Shown: one piece after another, positions 36,706 to 44,289 of the stretch
Layout of the letters: the number at the start of each line of letters is the position of its first letter
Numbering within the stretch: the stretch's first letter is position 1
NCBI GenBank assembly: GCA_963747735.1
Contig: CAVVGE010000009.1
Location: forward strand, 1 to 64,000
Direction of reading: 5' to 3'
Length of the DNA: 64,000 nucleotides
Source of the DNA: AP-15 sp963747735
Lineage (GTDB): Bacteria > Pseudomonadota > Alphaproteobacteria > ATCC43930 > CGMCC-115725
The notes under the pieces: model-generated
Told to the model about the DNA's origin: nothing
The model's input: only the letters and a program-made list of their open reading frames with translations
Database searches by the model: none
Made by a program: the position numbers and the translations under genes

Positions 36706-37463
36706 GGCGCTCTGCCGCCGCGCCGCGCCAGATAATCGGCGAGCGAGACGGTCGGTCGCCGGGGCGGCGCCTGCCGGACCGTGCGAGGCGGCGGCGGTAA
36801 TGCATGCACTTCGACCCGGCCGATGCTGATGCGCACCTCCGGTCGGCCAGACGGCGCCGGCATGGCTTTCTCCGCCGCCGGCCGGTAGGCGGAGCCTATC
36901 GGCTGGATCGGTGGGCGACCCGGCGGTGGTGATTGCGCCGCCTGGTCTGCGCCTGTCCTGCCGGTCGGACGAACCGCCGTCTCGGCAAGCTTCCCCGCCT
37001 CGACGTTGACGGCAAGAGCGTTTGGCCGGTTCGGCTCGCTGCGAAGGCCCGGCGACGGCGTTGCGGCTCGGGCAATGCGCGTGGGGCCCGCGGCCGGAAC
37101 GTCGTCTTCCGGCTGCTGGGCCGGGGTGCGCAGCCGCGTCCGCTGCTCCCCTGAAGGCACCGTATCCGGGACAACCTGAGGCCGCGACGGCATGTCCGCG
37201 ACGATCGCATACGGGTTCGGCGGCTCGACCGGATCGTCCGTCGCCGCTGCCGGTCTCGGAACCGGCGCAGCCACTACCGCCAAAGGCTCCGCCGTCGTGT
37301 CCAATGCCTCCGGCAGCGCCGGCGGTCGCTGCATTGCCGGCAGCCCTTCGTCCAGGTCCATCAGACCCGGCACTGGGGCGCCGTAGCGCGACGGCAACAG
37401 CGGCTCGATCCGAGACAGCGCACCCTGTGCGCGTAAAATGAGCCGCGTCAGGCTGTCGCTCAT
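36702..37463 (-). CDS. Proline-rich, mostly disordered eCIS-associated protein
   Basis: This 253-aa protein has three parts. The N-terminal helix (SLTRLILRAQGALSRIEPLL) is followed by a long Pro/Ala/Arg-rich low-complexity middle (residues 30-205), and the conserved-looking C-terminus is PEVRISIGRVEVHALPPPPR then PTVSLADYLARRGGR. That tail pattern recurs in proteins beside DUF4255 genes in eCIS loci, as far as I recall. Function is unknown. The short ordered ends joined by a flexible linker suggest a tether or assembly factor. It overlaps both neighbours (ATGA) and is translationally coupled. Confidence 0.6.
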   Translation of the reverse strand: MSDSLTRLILRAQGALSRIEPLLPSRYGAPVPGLMDLDEGLPAMQRPPALPEALDTTAEPLAVVAAPVPRPAAATDDPVEPPNPYAIVADMPSRPQVVPDTVPSGEQRTRLRTPAQQPEDDVPAAGPTRIARAATPSPGLRSEPNRPNALAVNVEAGKLAETAVRPTGRTGADQAAQSPPPGRPPIQPIGSAYRPAAEKAMPAPSGRPEVRISIGRVEVHALPPPPRTVRQAPPRRPTVSLADYLARRGGRAP

Positions 37464-38209
37464 GCATTCAGCCTTTCGAGATAGGCCCGACGCCGTGCCG
37501 GGCTCATCGCCAGGATCGCGTCCTCGGCCCAGCCATAGGTCCACGCCAGCTCATGCACCTCGTCAAGCAGGGCTTGCGCGGCGTGACGCGTCTCCGCCCA
37601 GAACAGCGCCGCGACGTCGAGCACCGCCGTCTCACCGACGCCGCAATCAGGGCAGACCAGCGACACCGCCAGCTCGGCCGCCGCATGCAGCGCTTCCAAC
37701 CGAGTGAAGGCCCGTTGACGGGCCTCCTGCGGCAGGGCGCCGAACGGCACTGCACGTGCCTCGCCATCAACCGCTGCGACGCAATGCTCGAGCAGCACAT
37801 CGCGTGCGGCGTCGAGATCACCTGATGCCGCCGCAGCCGCGACATCGGCGCTGCTCGCCAGCCGCAAACGCATCGTGCAACCGGCATGCGTCAGGCTGCA
37901 CCCCGCCGCCGCGGCATTCTGCAAGGTCGCGGTCATCGCGCTGTCGTCGAGCGTGAGCTCCAGCCGCTCGCCGCAGCCGCTGCAGACACAGAACAGGGAT
38001 AATTGCCGCTGCAGGCTGAAGCGGCGCAGGCGAAGCAATGTCCGATCGCGCTCCGCCATGCTCAACGCCGCAGCTTCGGTCTCGGTCATGTCGGGGAAGC
38101 CGGTTGCAATGAGGCTCAGCGCCCGTGCGAGCGGCGGCTGACCGCTGCCGCGTTCCCAGGCGGCCAGCAGAGTGGCGCCCGCGAGCGGCTGCATCGCCTC
38201 GCATTGCAT
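37460..38209 (-). CDS. Zinc-ribbon-containing eCIS-associated protein
   Basis: This 249-aa protein contains two Cys pairs that could bind zinc: FCVCSGCGERLEL (about residues 68-80) and LVCPDCGVGE (about residues 183-192). Between them lie LRLRRFSLQRQLSL and helical segments, and the C-terminus reads YGWAEDAILAMSPARRRAYL. The last motif, with W-x-x-x-x-I-L-x-L-S-x-x-R-R, is common in phage T4 gp51-like and eCIS baseplate-assembly proteins. GGAGG lies 8 nt before ATG 38209, which cuts about 150 spurious residues from the longer frame. It is located between the tube and proline-rich genes. Probably a baseplate-assembly chaperone, by analogy only. Confidence 0.6.
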   Translation of the reverse strand: MQCEAMQPLAGATLLAAWERGSGQPPLARALSLIATGFPDMTETEAAALSMAERDRTLLRLRRFSLQRQLSLFCVCSGCGERLELTLDDSAMTATLQNAAAAGCSLTHAGCTMRLRLASSADVAAAAASGDLDAARDVLLEHCVAAVDGEARAVPFGALPQEARQRAFTRLEALHAAAELAVSLVCPDCGVGETAVLDVAALFWAETRHAAQALLDEVHELAWTYGWAEDAILAMSPARRRAYLERLNA

Positions 38210-38226
38210 CGCCCTGCTCCTCCGGG

Positions 38227-38745
38227 CTATGGGTTCAACGTCGGCTCGGTCGGCTCGACCACCGCCGGGTCGCGCTGCCATCCCTCGTTCTCCAGCTTGA
38301 TGTGCTGGATCGCGACCGCATTGGCATTGGCGTCGAGGTCCGGCAACGCCTGATATTCCGATACCCAGCAGCGAAACACCTGGTAGGCGATCGCCAGCTG
38401 TCCGGCCTCGTTGTAGAATTCGAGAATGACGTCCTTGCGGAAATCGGCGAGCGACACCTCGCTGCCGAGCGAGGCGTTTAATTGCCACACCTTGCTCGCC
38501 CATTTCTCGAATTCGAGATCGTGCGTGACGCCGCGCTCCAGCGTGATCGCATCGTATTCGGTGCGGCCGGGCGATTTCCGGCTGGTCGAAGGGTCGCCGC
38601 CCTCGCGGTGCCGGACGACCTCGGTCGTGCGCTTCAGCACCGACACCTTGCTGATGCCGGCGACATAGCGTCCATCCCATTTGAGCCGGAACTTGAAGTT
38701 CTTGTAGGGGTCGTGGCGGGTCGGGTTGACGACGAACTCGGCCAT
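38227..38745 (-). CDS. Contractile tail tube protein (Afp1/Afp5-like)
   Basis: This 172-aa protein matches T4 gp19-like tube proteins: PTRHDPYKNFKFRLKWDGRY, VAGISKVSVLKRTTEVV, then REGGDPSTSRKSPGRTEYDA, ITLERGVTHDLEFEKWA and DVILEFYNEAGQLAIAYQVF. Hexamers stack into the inner tube that carries cargo. Only one tube gene is present in the window, whereas Afp-type clusters have two. GGAGGCAGGAGC precedes the ATG. It lies 34 nt after the sheath gene. Confidence 0.92.
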   Translation of the reverse strand: MAEFVVNPTRHDPYKNFKFRLKWDGRYVAGISKVSVLKRTTEVVRHREGGDPSTSRKSPGRTEYDAITLERGVTHDLEFEKWASKVWQLNASLGSEVSLADFRKDVILEFYNEAGQLAIAYQVFRCWVSEYQALPDLDANANAVAIQHIKLENEGWQRDPAVVEPTEPTLNP

Positions 38746-38779
38746 GCTCCTGCCTCCGATCTCTGGTGCCGGACCCGGA

Positions 38780-40786
38780 TCAGGTCTGCAGCTGGCCGGC
38801 GAGCTGCTGGATCTGGATCACGACGAACTCGGCCGGCTTGAGCGGGGCAAATCCCACCAGAATGTTGACGATGCCGTTGTCGATGTCGCTTTGCGTCGTG
38901 GTGTCCTTGTCGCATTTGACGAGATAGGCCTGGGCCGGCGTCGATCCCTGGAAAGCGCCCCGGCGGAACAAATCGTGCATAAACGAGCCGATATTGAGCC
39001 GCAGCTGCGCCCAAAGCGGCTCGTCATTCGGCTCGAACACCGCCCATTTTGTGCTGCGGTAGAGGCTCTCCTCGATGTAGAGCGCGAGCCGCCGAACCGG
39101 CACATATTTCCATTGGTTGGCTTCGGCGTCGCTGCCGACCAAAGTGCGCGCGCCCCACATCACCGGGCCGTAGATCGGGAAGATGCGGGTGCAGTTGAGC
39201 CCGAGCGGGTTCAAGACACCGTTTTCGAGGTCGTTGAGCTTGTAGACGACGCCCTGTACCCCGGTCAGCGTCGCCTCGGTGCCGGCGGGCGCCTTCCACA
39301 CCCCGCGCGTAGCGTCGATCCGCGCATAGAGGCCGGCGACGACGCCGCTCGGCGCAAAGGTGCGCAGCTGGTACTGGTTTGCCGGGTCCGGCAGGCGCAG
39401 GCGCGGAAAAAACGCCGCGCCGTTTTCCTGGTGCACCGTAAGCCCGCTGGTTTTCCAATCGACCGCCGAAGAGACGTCGCTGACCGCCGGCGGCGGATCG
39501 ACCAGCAGCATCGCCCGGCGATCGCGGCAGAGGCTGATCGCCGCGGCATAGATGCTGTTGGGATCGACTGCGGGGTCCAACGCCGCCGGGTTGCCAGCGG
39601 CGGCCCGGGTCGCGTCGGGAATGCTCAGCAGGTTGAACAAATCCACCCGCTGCAGCGCGTAAAGCCCGGTGAAGAGGCCGGGATCGCCGATCAGCTCGTC
39701 CGTCCCCGGCAGACCGGTGCCGTTGCCGCCGGCGGCCGACGCGGTCTGCGAGGCAAACGCATTGCCGGTGCCGAGCGTGTAGTGCGCGACATTGGCCGAT
39801 GCCGGCGCGGCCAGGCCGAGCGCCGCGGCTGCGTTTCCCAATGGTGCGACTGGTGCGGCAAAGCTCAGCACCGCGTCGCCGAGGCTCGGCAAGAACCCGT
39901 TGACCCGGATCGCCTGGGCGCCGCCGGTTGCGGCGACGGCGCCGCACCGCACCGAGGCGCCGGGCCAGCTCACCGCCAGCGCGGCGTTGAGCGCGCGTTC
40001 GAGCTGCGCGGCGAGACCCGCGACGGTCTGCGGGATCGGGCCGTTCTGCGCAAAAACCCGGATCGTCAGCGGCAGCGGCTGCGGCGCAGCAGCGGGCTGG
40101 GAAACCGACAGCACGACGCCGAAATCGCCGTTCGCAATCGCCGCCGTGGCGGCGCCGCCGAGCGCCGTGTTGACCGCGGTCCGGGTCAGGCCCGTGCCGA
40201 TGGCTCCGGTCGCCGTCGGCGGGTCGGCCGTCGACAATGCCCCGGCGGTTGCGACATTGACCAGTTGCGAGCCGGTGTCCGGGTCGTTGATCACCGCCAA
40301 GACGTAGTTGGTTCGCGCCGGGTTAAGCGACAGGTTGAGGAACGGCTCGCTGGTGCCGTCCTCGAGATCGGTCACGGTCAGATTGAACGCGGTCGGCTCG
40401 GCAACCTGGTCCACGCCATTGTAATCGATGTCGATGATCAGCGTTCCATTGGCCCAATTGCCGCTGCTGAGCGCAGTAAAGAGCAAGTTTGCAAAGGTGA
40501 CCTGCGCGCCGGTGGCGCCGATGCGCTTGGCGCGGACCACATAAGCCTGCGAGCCGCCATTCGAAAAGAACTGCTGCACGGCGTAGGACAACTCGCTGTC
40601 GGCGGCAATTCCGCCGAACTGCCGCTCGTAATCGGAAAAGCTCAACAGCCGCTCGGCGCGATTGTCGATCCCGCGCGCGGCGTAGCCGACAAAGGCGGTG
40701 ATCGAGGTGGCAACGCCGGCGATCGGGCGGGCCAGCGCCGGCAGCTCGTCGATATAGACGCCCGGATAGGTTGGCGTGATCGCCAT
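38780..40786 (-). CDS. Contractile tail sheath protein (Afp2/3-like)
   Basis: This 668-aa protein starts TPTYPGVYIDELPALARPIA, then GVATSITAFVGYAARG, the universal sheath N-terminus. The C-terminal sheath core includes LNDLENGVLNPLGLNCTRIF, YVPVRRLALYIEESLYRST, WAVFEPNDEPLWAQLRLNIG and DIDNGIVNILVGFAPLKPAE. The middle (about residues 100-350) is a larger, Ala/Gly-rich insertion that should be surface-exposed. The sheath contracts to drive the tube through the target envelope. It is a single sheath gene, not the two or three of Afp/PVC. AGGAACC lies upstream of the ATG. Confidence 0.93.
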   Translation of the reverse strand: MAITPTYPGVYIDELPALARPIAGVATSITAFVGYAARGIDNRAERLLSFSDYERQFGGIAADSELSYAVQQFFSNGGSQAYVVRAKRIGATGAQVTFANLLFTALSSGNWANGTLIIDIDYNGVDQVAEPTAFNLTVTDLEDGTSEPFLNLSLNPARTNYVLAVINDPDTGSQLVNVATAGALSTADPPTATGAIGTGLTRTAVNTALGGAATAAIANGDFGVVLSVSQPAAAPQPLPLTIRVFAQNGPIPQTVAGLAAQLERALNAALAVSWPGASVRCGAVAATGGAQAIRVNGFLPSLGDAVLSFAAPVAPLGNAAAALGLAAPASANVAHYTLGTGNAFASQTASAAGGNGTGLPGTDELIGDPGLFTGLYALQRVDLFNLLSIPDATRAAAGNPAALDPAVDPNSIYAAAISLCRDRRAMLLVDPPPAVSDVSSAVDWKTSGLTVHQENGAAFFPRLRLPDPANQYQLRTFAPSGVVAGLYARIDATRGVWKAPAGTEATLTGVQGVVYKLNDLENGVLNPLGLNCTRIFPIYGPVMWGARTLVGSDAEANQWKYVPVRRLALYIEESLYRSTKWAVFEPNDEPLWAQLRLNIGSFMHDLFRRGAFQGSTPAQAYLVKCDKDTTTQSDIDNGIVNILVGFAPLKPAEFVVIQIQQLAGQLQT

Positions 40787-40821
40787 GGCGGTTCCTTTCG
40801 CGACAAATTACCGGCGGCGCA

Positions 40822-41172
40822 TCATTGCGGACCCGGTCCCGCATGCAGCGCGGCGTTCAGCGCATCGGCCGACAGCTCGGCCAAAGGCAGCGAGTAAACC
40901 CGCAATTCGTGCAGGCAGCCGCGCTCGCCGCCAACCCCGATCGCCACGACCTTCAGCATCGCAAACTCGCGCAGCAGCGGCTCGAAGTCGGCGGCGCGGT
41001 CGGGCTCGAGCGCCGGCATCATAACCACGTCGGCCCGTGCAGACCGGATCTGCAGGTTGAGCTCGTTTTCGCCATCGACGCGGCCAGCGACAACCATGTC
41101 GGGGAACGCAGCCAACGCGCCGGTGACGATGGTGGCGAGCAAATTTGACATTCCGCAGAGCAGGATGCGCAA
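40822..41172 (-). CDS. Pseudo-receiver protein leading the eCIS operon
   Basis: This 116-aa protein has the alternating beta/alpha pattern of a CheY-like receiver: RILLCGMSNLLATIVTGALA, AGRVDGENELNLQIRSARAD, VVMMPALEPDR and LKVVAIGVGGERGCL. The phospho-acceptor position after the third strand is not Asp (VVMMPAL), and the acidic pair after strand one is missing, so it is unlikely to be phosphorylated. The start is a TTG at 41172 with AGGAGG 11 nt upstream; no ATG fits. It ends 35 nt before the sheath start. It may be a phosphorylation-independent regulator or adaptor for the particle genes. Confidence 0.6.
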   Translation of the reverse strand: MRILLCGMSNLLATIVTGALAAFPDMVVAGRVDGENELNLQIRSARADVVMMPALEPDRAADFEPLLREFAMLKVVAIGVGGERGCLHELRVYSLPLAELSADALNAALHAGPGPQ

Positions 41173-41190
41173 GTGCCGCGGGGCCTCCTG

Positions 41191-41274
41191 TTACCCCGCT
41201 ATTGTCGCGTCTCGCTCGCGCCGGCAAATAGGCCAGTTGATCCAAAAAATGATCCACCGCTTGATCCGGGCCAT
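41191..41274 (-). CDS. Possible 27-aa leader ORF upstream of the eCIS operon
   Basis: ATG at 41274 is preceded by GGAGGG with 6-nt spacing, and the frame reads MARIKRWIIFWINWP then ICRRERDATIAG, ending 18 nt before the pseudo-receiver TTG start. A short aromatic hydrophobic stretch is flanked by basic residues. It could be a small membrane peptide or a leader that couples translation to the operon. There is no family support, and a chance frame is possible. Confidence 0.25.
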   Translation of the reverse strand: MARIKRWIIFWINWPICRRERDATIAG

Positions 41275-41750
41275 TGCGGCGCCCTCCGGGCTGCGGTGGA
41301 TACCGAGGGCCACGGCCGAGCCACGATCCACGGCAGAGCCGACGACAGCTTTCCCACCCGGTGCGCGCTCGTCCGTGACGCAAAAATCGAAGCTCGCTGC
41401 GATGGCGTCTTCGTGGGAACGACAAGACAAACCGGAGGTGAGCCGGGCTTACCGGATCACGCCCCCGGCGCTAAATCGGGGGCGGCGAAGGCAGATGATC
41501 ACCTTCGAGCGCGGCGGCCGGTTCGCGGCGCCTTGCCGGGGTCGCCGCCCAGTCGCGGCGCGCCGGCACGGCTTCGTCGCACTTCGATCTCGGTCGTATG
41601 TAGGATGAGGGGTGGTGGCGCGCGGTCGATAATAATCAGCTGAGGAAACTGTCGGTCCACAGACTGGCTGTGCCGGAGCCACGCTCCACCGCGCGATGAC
41701 CAAGGAAGCGGCCGCAGCCTCGCGCGCCGTGTTGGCAGGCGATGGAGAGC
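41275..41750. other. Region upstream of the eCIS operon without a clear gene
   Basis: This stretch must contain the main promoter for the minus-strand injection-system operon. I see no convincing sigma-70 hexamers and no clear operator repeat by eye. Short frames on both strands lack motifs. The boundary with the insertion-sequence graveyard begins at about 41750. Confidence 0.35.
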
Positions 41751-41753
41751 TCC

Positions 41754-41863
41754 GATGGAGTGCTAATGCTGGATCGGATGTCTCGCTCGAGCTGACGAGC
41801 ATTTGCATTATGGACCGGGACGGGAAGGGTCCTCCGGGGCGCAAGGATCGCAACCGACCCCGG
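41754..41863 (+). pseudogene. N-terminal fragment of an IS110-family transposase
   Basis: The frame reads AGSDVSLELTSICIMDRDGK, then after a one-base shift VLRGARIATDPG. This is the start of IS110-type (DEDD) transposases, in which D in G-x-D-V-S is a catalytic acidic residue. Similarity ends at TDPG, where an unrelated fragment begins. About 110 bases of the element remain and no ends are recognisable. Confidence 0.45.
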
Positions 41864-42167
41864 TGAGACCGGCCGCTATCCGCACGGCGCCGGCGATTAC
41901 CGCAGCGGCGGCCTGAGCTTGACCCAGGTCAACAAGGTCCACCACGTCCACACCATCGCTCGCGCCGCCGCGATGCTCGGCGAAGACGAGGACTGGCTGC
42001 GCGACGTCGCCATCGTGGACCAGGAAGACGGCCTGATCTGGGTCTATGGCCCGGGTGACGAGAGCGTCATGGCGTTCACCGACTCGGCATCGAAACCCTC
42101 ACCGGCCTCATCGCGAGCTACAAGGCTGACCCCGACCTTTTCAAACGCTCAACCGACCCAAAGTGAC
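41864..42167 (+). pseudogene. Frameshifted fragment of an uncharacterised small protein
   Basis: The frame LTQVNKVHHVHTIARAAAML, then GEDEDWLRDVAIVDQEDGLIWVYG (split as GEDEDWLRDVA and VDQEDGLIWVYG), continues ESVMAFTD. A missing T at about 42085 shifts the frame, after which FGIETLTGLIASYKADPDLF and KRSTDPK end at TGA 42167. It looks like a small conserved alphaproteobacterial protein of unknown function. Its own start has been lost by fusion to the IS110 fragment. From here to 42444 I see no gene. Confidence 0.4.
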
Positions 42168-42444
42168 GACCCTGCGGCCTACGCCGCATGCTTACGCTCT
42201 CGCGAGTCTGACGGTATTTTCAGCGGGACAGCCAATGGCGAGATTGTCGGTAGGATGGCCAGAACCGAACCGACTGACGCCGATAGCCGACGGCGGGATA
42301 TTCATCCAGTTGATTATTGCCGCCGGGGCTGACGGTCTTTTTTTCGCCCGGAGCAGCGCGATCATTCTTACCGAGACAGAGAGAATCGACCGACCGATAC
42401 CGATAGTCGCTGAAACCAAGCAAATTCGAAATCGGCGAAGAGGC

Positions 42445-43395
42445 TTATGCCTTTGCTTCCGGTGAAATCAACATTTGGTAGGTGAGGGGTGCGTGGCCGG
42501 CGGCGATGCCGAGCAGCGAGCGGAAGGCGGCATGTCGGGTGCGGCGCCGGTTGAAGCGGAAGACGAACTCGTCAAGGTAGGATTGGAGCTGCTTGCGGCG
42601 CAGGCCGTGATAGACGCCCAAGGCCCAGACTTTGAGGTTGGAGAAGATGCGGTGCACCCAGGGCAGCACGACATGGGCAGCGATCTTGCCGACGACATGG
42701 GGATCGTGGCTGACGCCGGGAGCACCGGGGTAGGCGGCCCACCCGTCGGTCTTGGCGGTAGCGCCGGGGGCGAGATTGCGGGCGATGAAGGGGTGCAGGC
42801 TGTCGGCCGAATAGTCGGCCACCTCGGCGAGACGGATGCGGCCGGGTCCGGCCCCGCCGTCCTGCACCTCGACGGCGCCGACGATCAGCATTTTCCCTTG
42901 ATAGCCGCGTCCGCCGCCGCCGGTGAGCGGGTCATGCTTGCTGCGGCAGGCGATCTCGGTCTCGTCGATCTCGACCAGACCGGCGAGCGGGCTGCGGCCG
43001 GGGGCCAGCATGCTGGCGCGCAGCTTGGCGCACAGCAGCCAAGCGCTCTTGTAGGAGCCGAGCGCGAGCTGGCGTTGCAGCTGCAGCGCCGAAATCCCGT
43101 TGGAATGGGTCGCCATCAGATAGGCCGCCCAGAGCCAAGTGGTCAGCGCCAGCTTGGAGTGATGCATGATGGTGCCGGCGGTGACCGAGGTCTGCTTGCC
43201 GCAGCCGGCGCATTCCCAGAACCTGCCCTCGCGAAGGCGGGGGTCCACGGCTTGGTTTGCAGTTGCCACGCCTTGGTCTTGCCGCAGCCGGGGCAGACAA
43301 AGCCCTCGGGCCAGCGCGCCGCGAACAGGTATCCGACGCAGGCCGCCTCATCCGCGAAGCGCTGCTGAAACTCGATCAAGGAGCGGGGAGACGCC
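42445..43395 (-). pseudogene. IS1595-family (ISXO2-like) transposase interrupted by a 23-bp palindrome
   Basis: The N-terminal part (SPRSLIEFQQRFADEAACVG, YLFAARWPEGFVCPGCGKTK) carries the zinc-binding C-P-x-C half. After the 23-bp insertion at 43221-43243 the protein continues in another frame: WECAGCGKQTSVTAGTIMHH, LWAAYLMATHSNGISALQLQ, then DDNK-type catalytic residues around LVEIDETEIACR, AKTDGWAAY and HRIFSNLKVWALG. Deleting exactly 23 bp joins TKPWIWECAGCG in one frame. The start codon is lost at the junction with the IS630 fragment near 43395. The transposase cannot be made as it stands. Confidence 0.8.
43221..43243 (+). repeat. 23-bp REP-like palindrome, copy 1 (inside IS1595)
   Basis: The plus strand has arm CCCTCGC, loop GAAG, arm GCGGGGG, preceded by ACCTG. 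The arms pair over 7 bp with one T-G wobble. It interrupts the IS1595 transposase. Removing these 23 bases restores the frame and yields the expected tryptophan before the second CxxC. It shares 22 identical bases with copy 2. Confidence 0.75.
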
Positions 43396-43740
43396 GCGCG
43401 AGCTCGACAACTACGCCACCCACAAACATCCCAAGAGCCTGCCCTCGCGAAGGCGGGGGTGCGGGCCTGGCTGGATAAGCACTCCCGCTTCACCATGCAC
43501 TTCACGCCGACCTCCTCGTCCTGGCTCAATCTGGTCGAGCGCTTCTTCGCCGATCTGACCGCCGATGTGATCCGCGCCGGCAGCTTCGCCTCGGTCAACA
43601 ACCTGGTGCGCGACATCAACACCTATCTCGCCGAGCGCAACGCCGATCCAAAGCCCTACCGCTGGCGGGCACAGGGCGCCGACATCCTCGCCAAAATCAA
43701 ACGCGCCCGCGCCACCCTCGAAAATCTCTCCGCCGCATGA
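43396..43740 (+). pseudogene. IS630-family transposase C-terminal fragment interrupted by a 23-bp palindrome
   Basis: The fragment begins ELDNYATHKHPK, the N-Y-A-T-H-K block of IS630/Tc1-mariner-like transposases. After the insertion at 43436-43458 it continues in the next frame: VRAWLDKHSRFTMHFTPTSS, SWLNLVERFFADLTADVI (catalytic Glu in LVERFF) and NADPKPYRWRAQGADILAKI, ending at TGA 43740. The N-terminal helix-turn-helix and the first catalytic Asp are absent. Removing 23 bp joins HKHPKVRAWLDKH. Confidence 0.8.
43436..43458 (+). repeat. 23-bp REP-like palindrome, copy 2 (inside IS630)
   Basis: The hairpin has the same arms as copy 1 (CCCTCGC, loop GAAG, GCGGGG plus the next G) and is preceded by AGCCTG. 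It lies between the codons for HPK and VRAWL of the IS630 transposase, and its length of 23 causes the frame change seen there. Confidence 0.75.
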
Positions 43741-43995
43741 GTTATTGGTCGGCAATTGAGATTCAGGACACTAGTTGGATCATCGATCGGTATGCGCCGA
43801 TGTTCGCGGGTCCGTCTTCTTCCCCGGACTGATCGGAGGCAAGTCGCTGGAGTGACGAGTTCTCCAAGGCCGTGGGGACGACGCGCGGCTTGCGAACTCC
43901 TGCTGGCACGGGATCAGTCGGGGCCGTCATTCGCCGGAAAGGCCGAAACTTTGCTTCGTTTTACGATTACCGCCTCGGAGGCGGTGCTGACCTAG
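43741..43995. other. IS-remnant junk between IS630 and the next fragments
   Basis: Just after the IS630 stop the sequence GTTATTGGTCGGCAATTGAG may belong to the element's right end. The remaining bases have open frames without motifs. No gene can be supported. Confidence 0.3.
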
Positions 43996-44285
43996 CGGGC
44001 GGACCAGGCAGGCGGCGCGTGGGTTTGGCACGAGCTGCGCAACGACGACACCGTTACCCCCAGCCGGGTCTTCACCTTCGAGCGCGGGGACTTGATCGTG
44101 GAACCCGATCACACCGACCTGGAGATCGACCTTGAAACCTTTGAGTATCAGTTCCGCTTCGCCACCCGCCGCGGTGGTTACTTCCACATCGAGGGCCGGG
44201 TTTTCGATATTGAGAACCAGGTACTCAGCGCGGACGTGGGGCTGGATCTGGAGCGCAAGGTCTTCGTGGCTCATCAGCGCCGGAC
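43996..44285 (+). pseudogene. Unrecognised coding remnant
   Basis: A plus-strand frame without start reads HELRNDDTVTPSRVFTFERG, then DLIVEPDHTDLEIDLETFEY and QFRFATRRGGYFHIEGRVFD. Charged, strand-like and protein-like, it lacks a family I can name. An overlapping minus-strand frame (to 44361) is also open, but its composition looks like antisense. The plus frame breaks just before the AbiEi fragment. Confidence 0.3.
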
Positions 44286-44289
44286 GGAC

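Noticed and set aside
17405..41172. The contractile cluster as a prophage or a type VI secretion system
   Set aside because: No capsid, portal, terminase, integrase or lysis genes. No TssJLM membrane complex. DUF4255, AAA+ ATPase, DUF6519 and DUF4157 fit eCIS.
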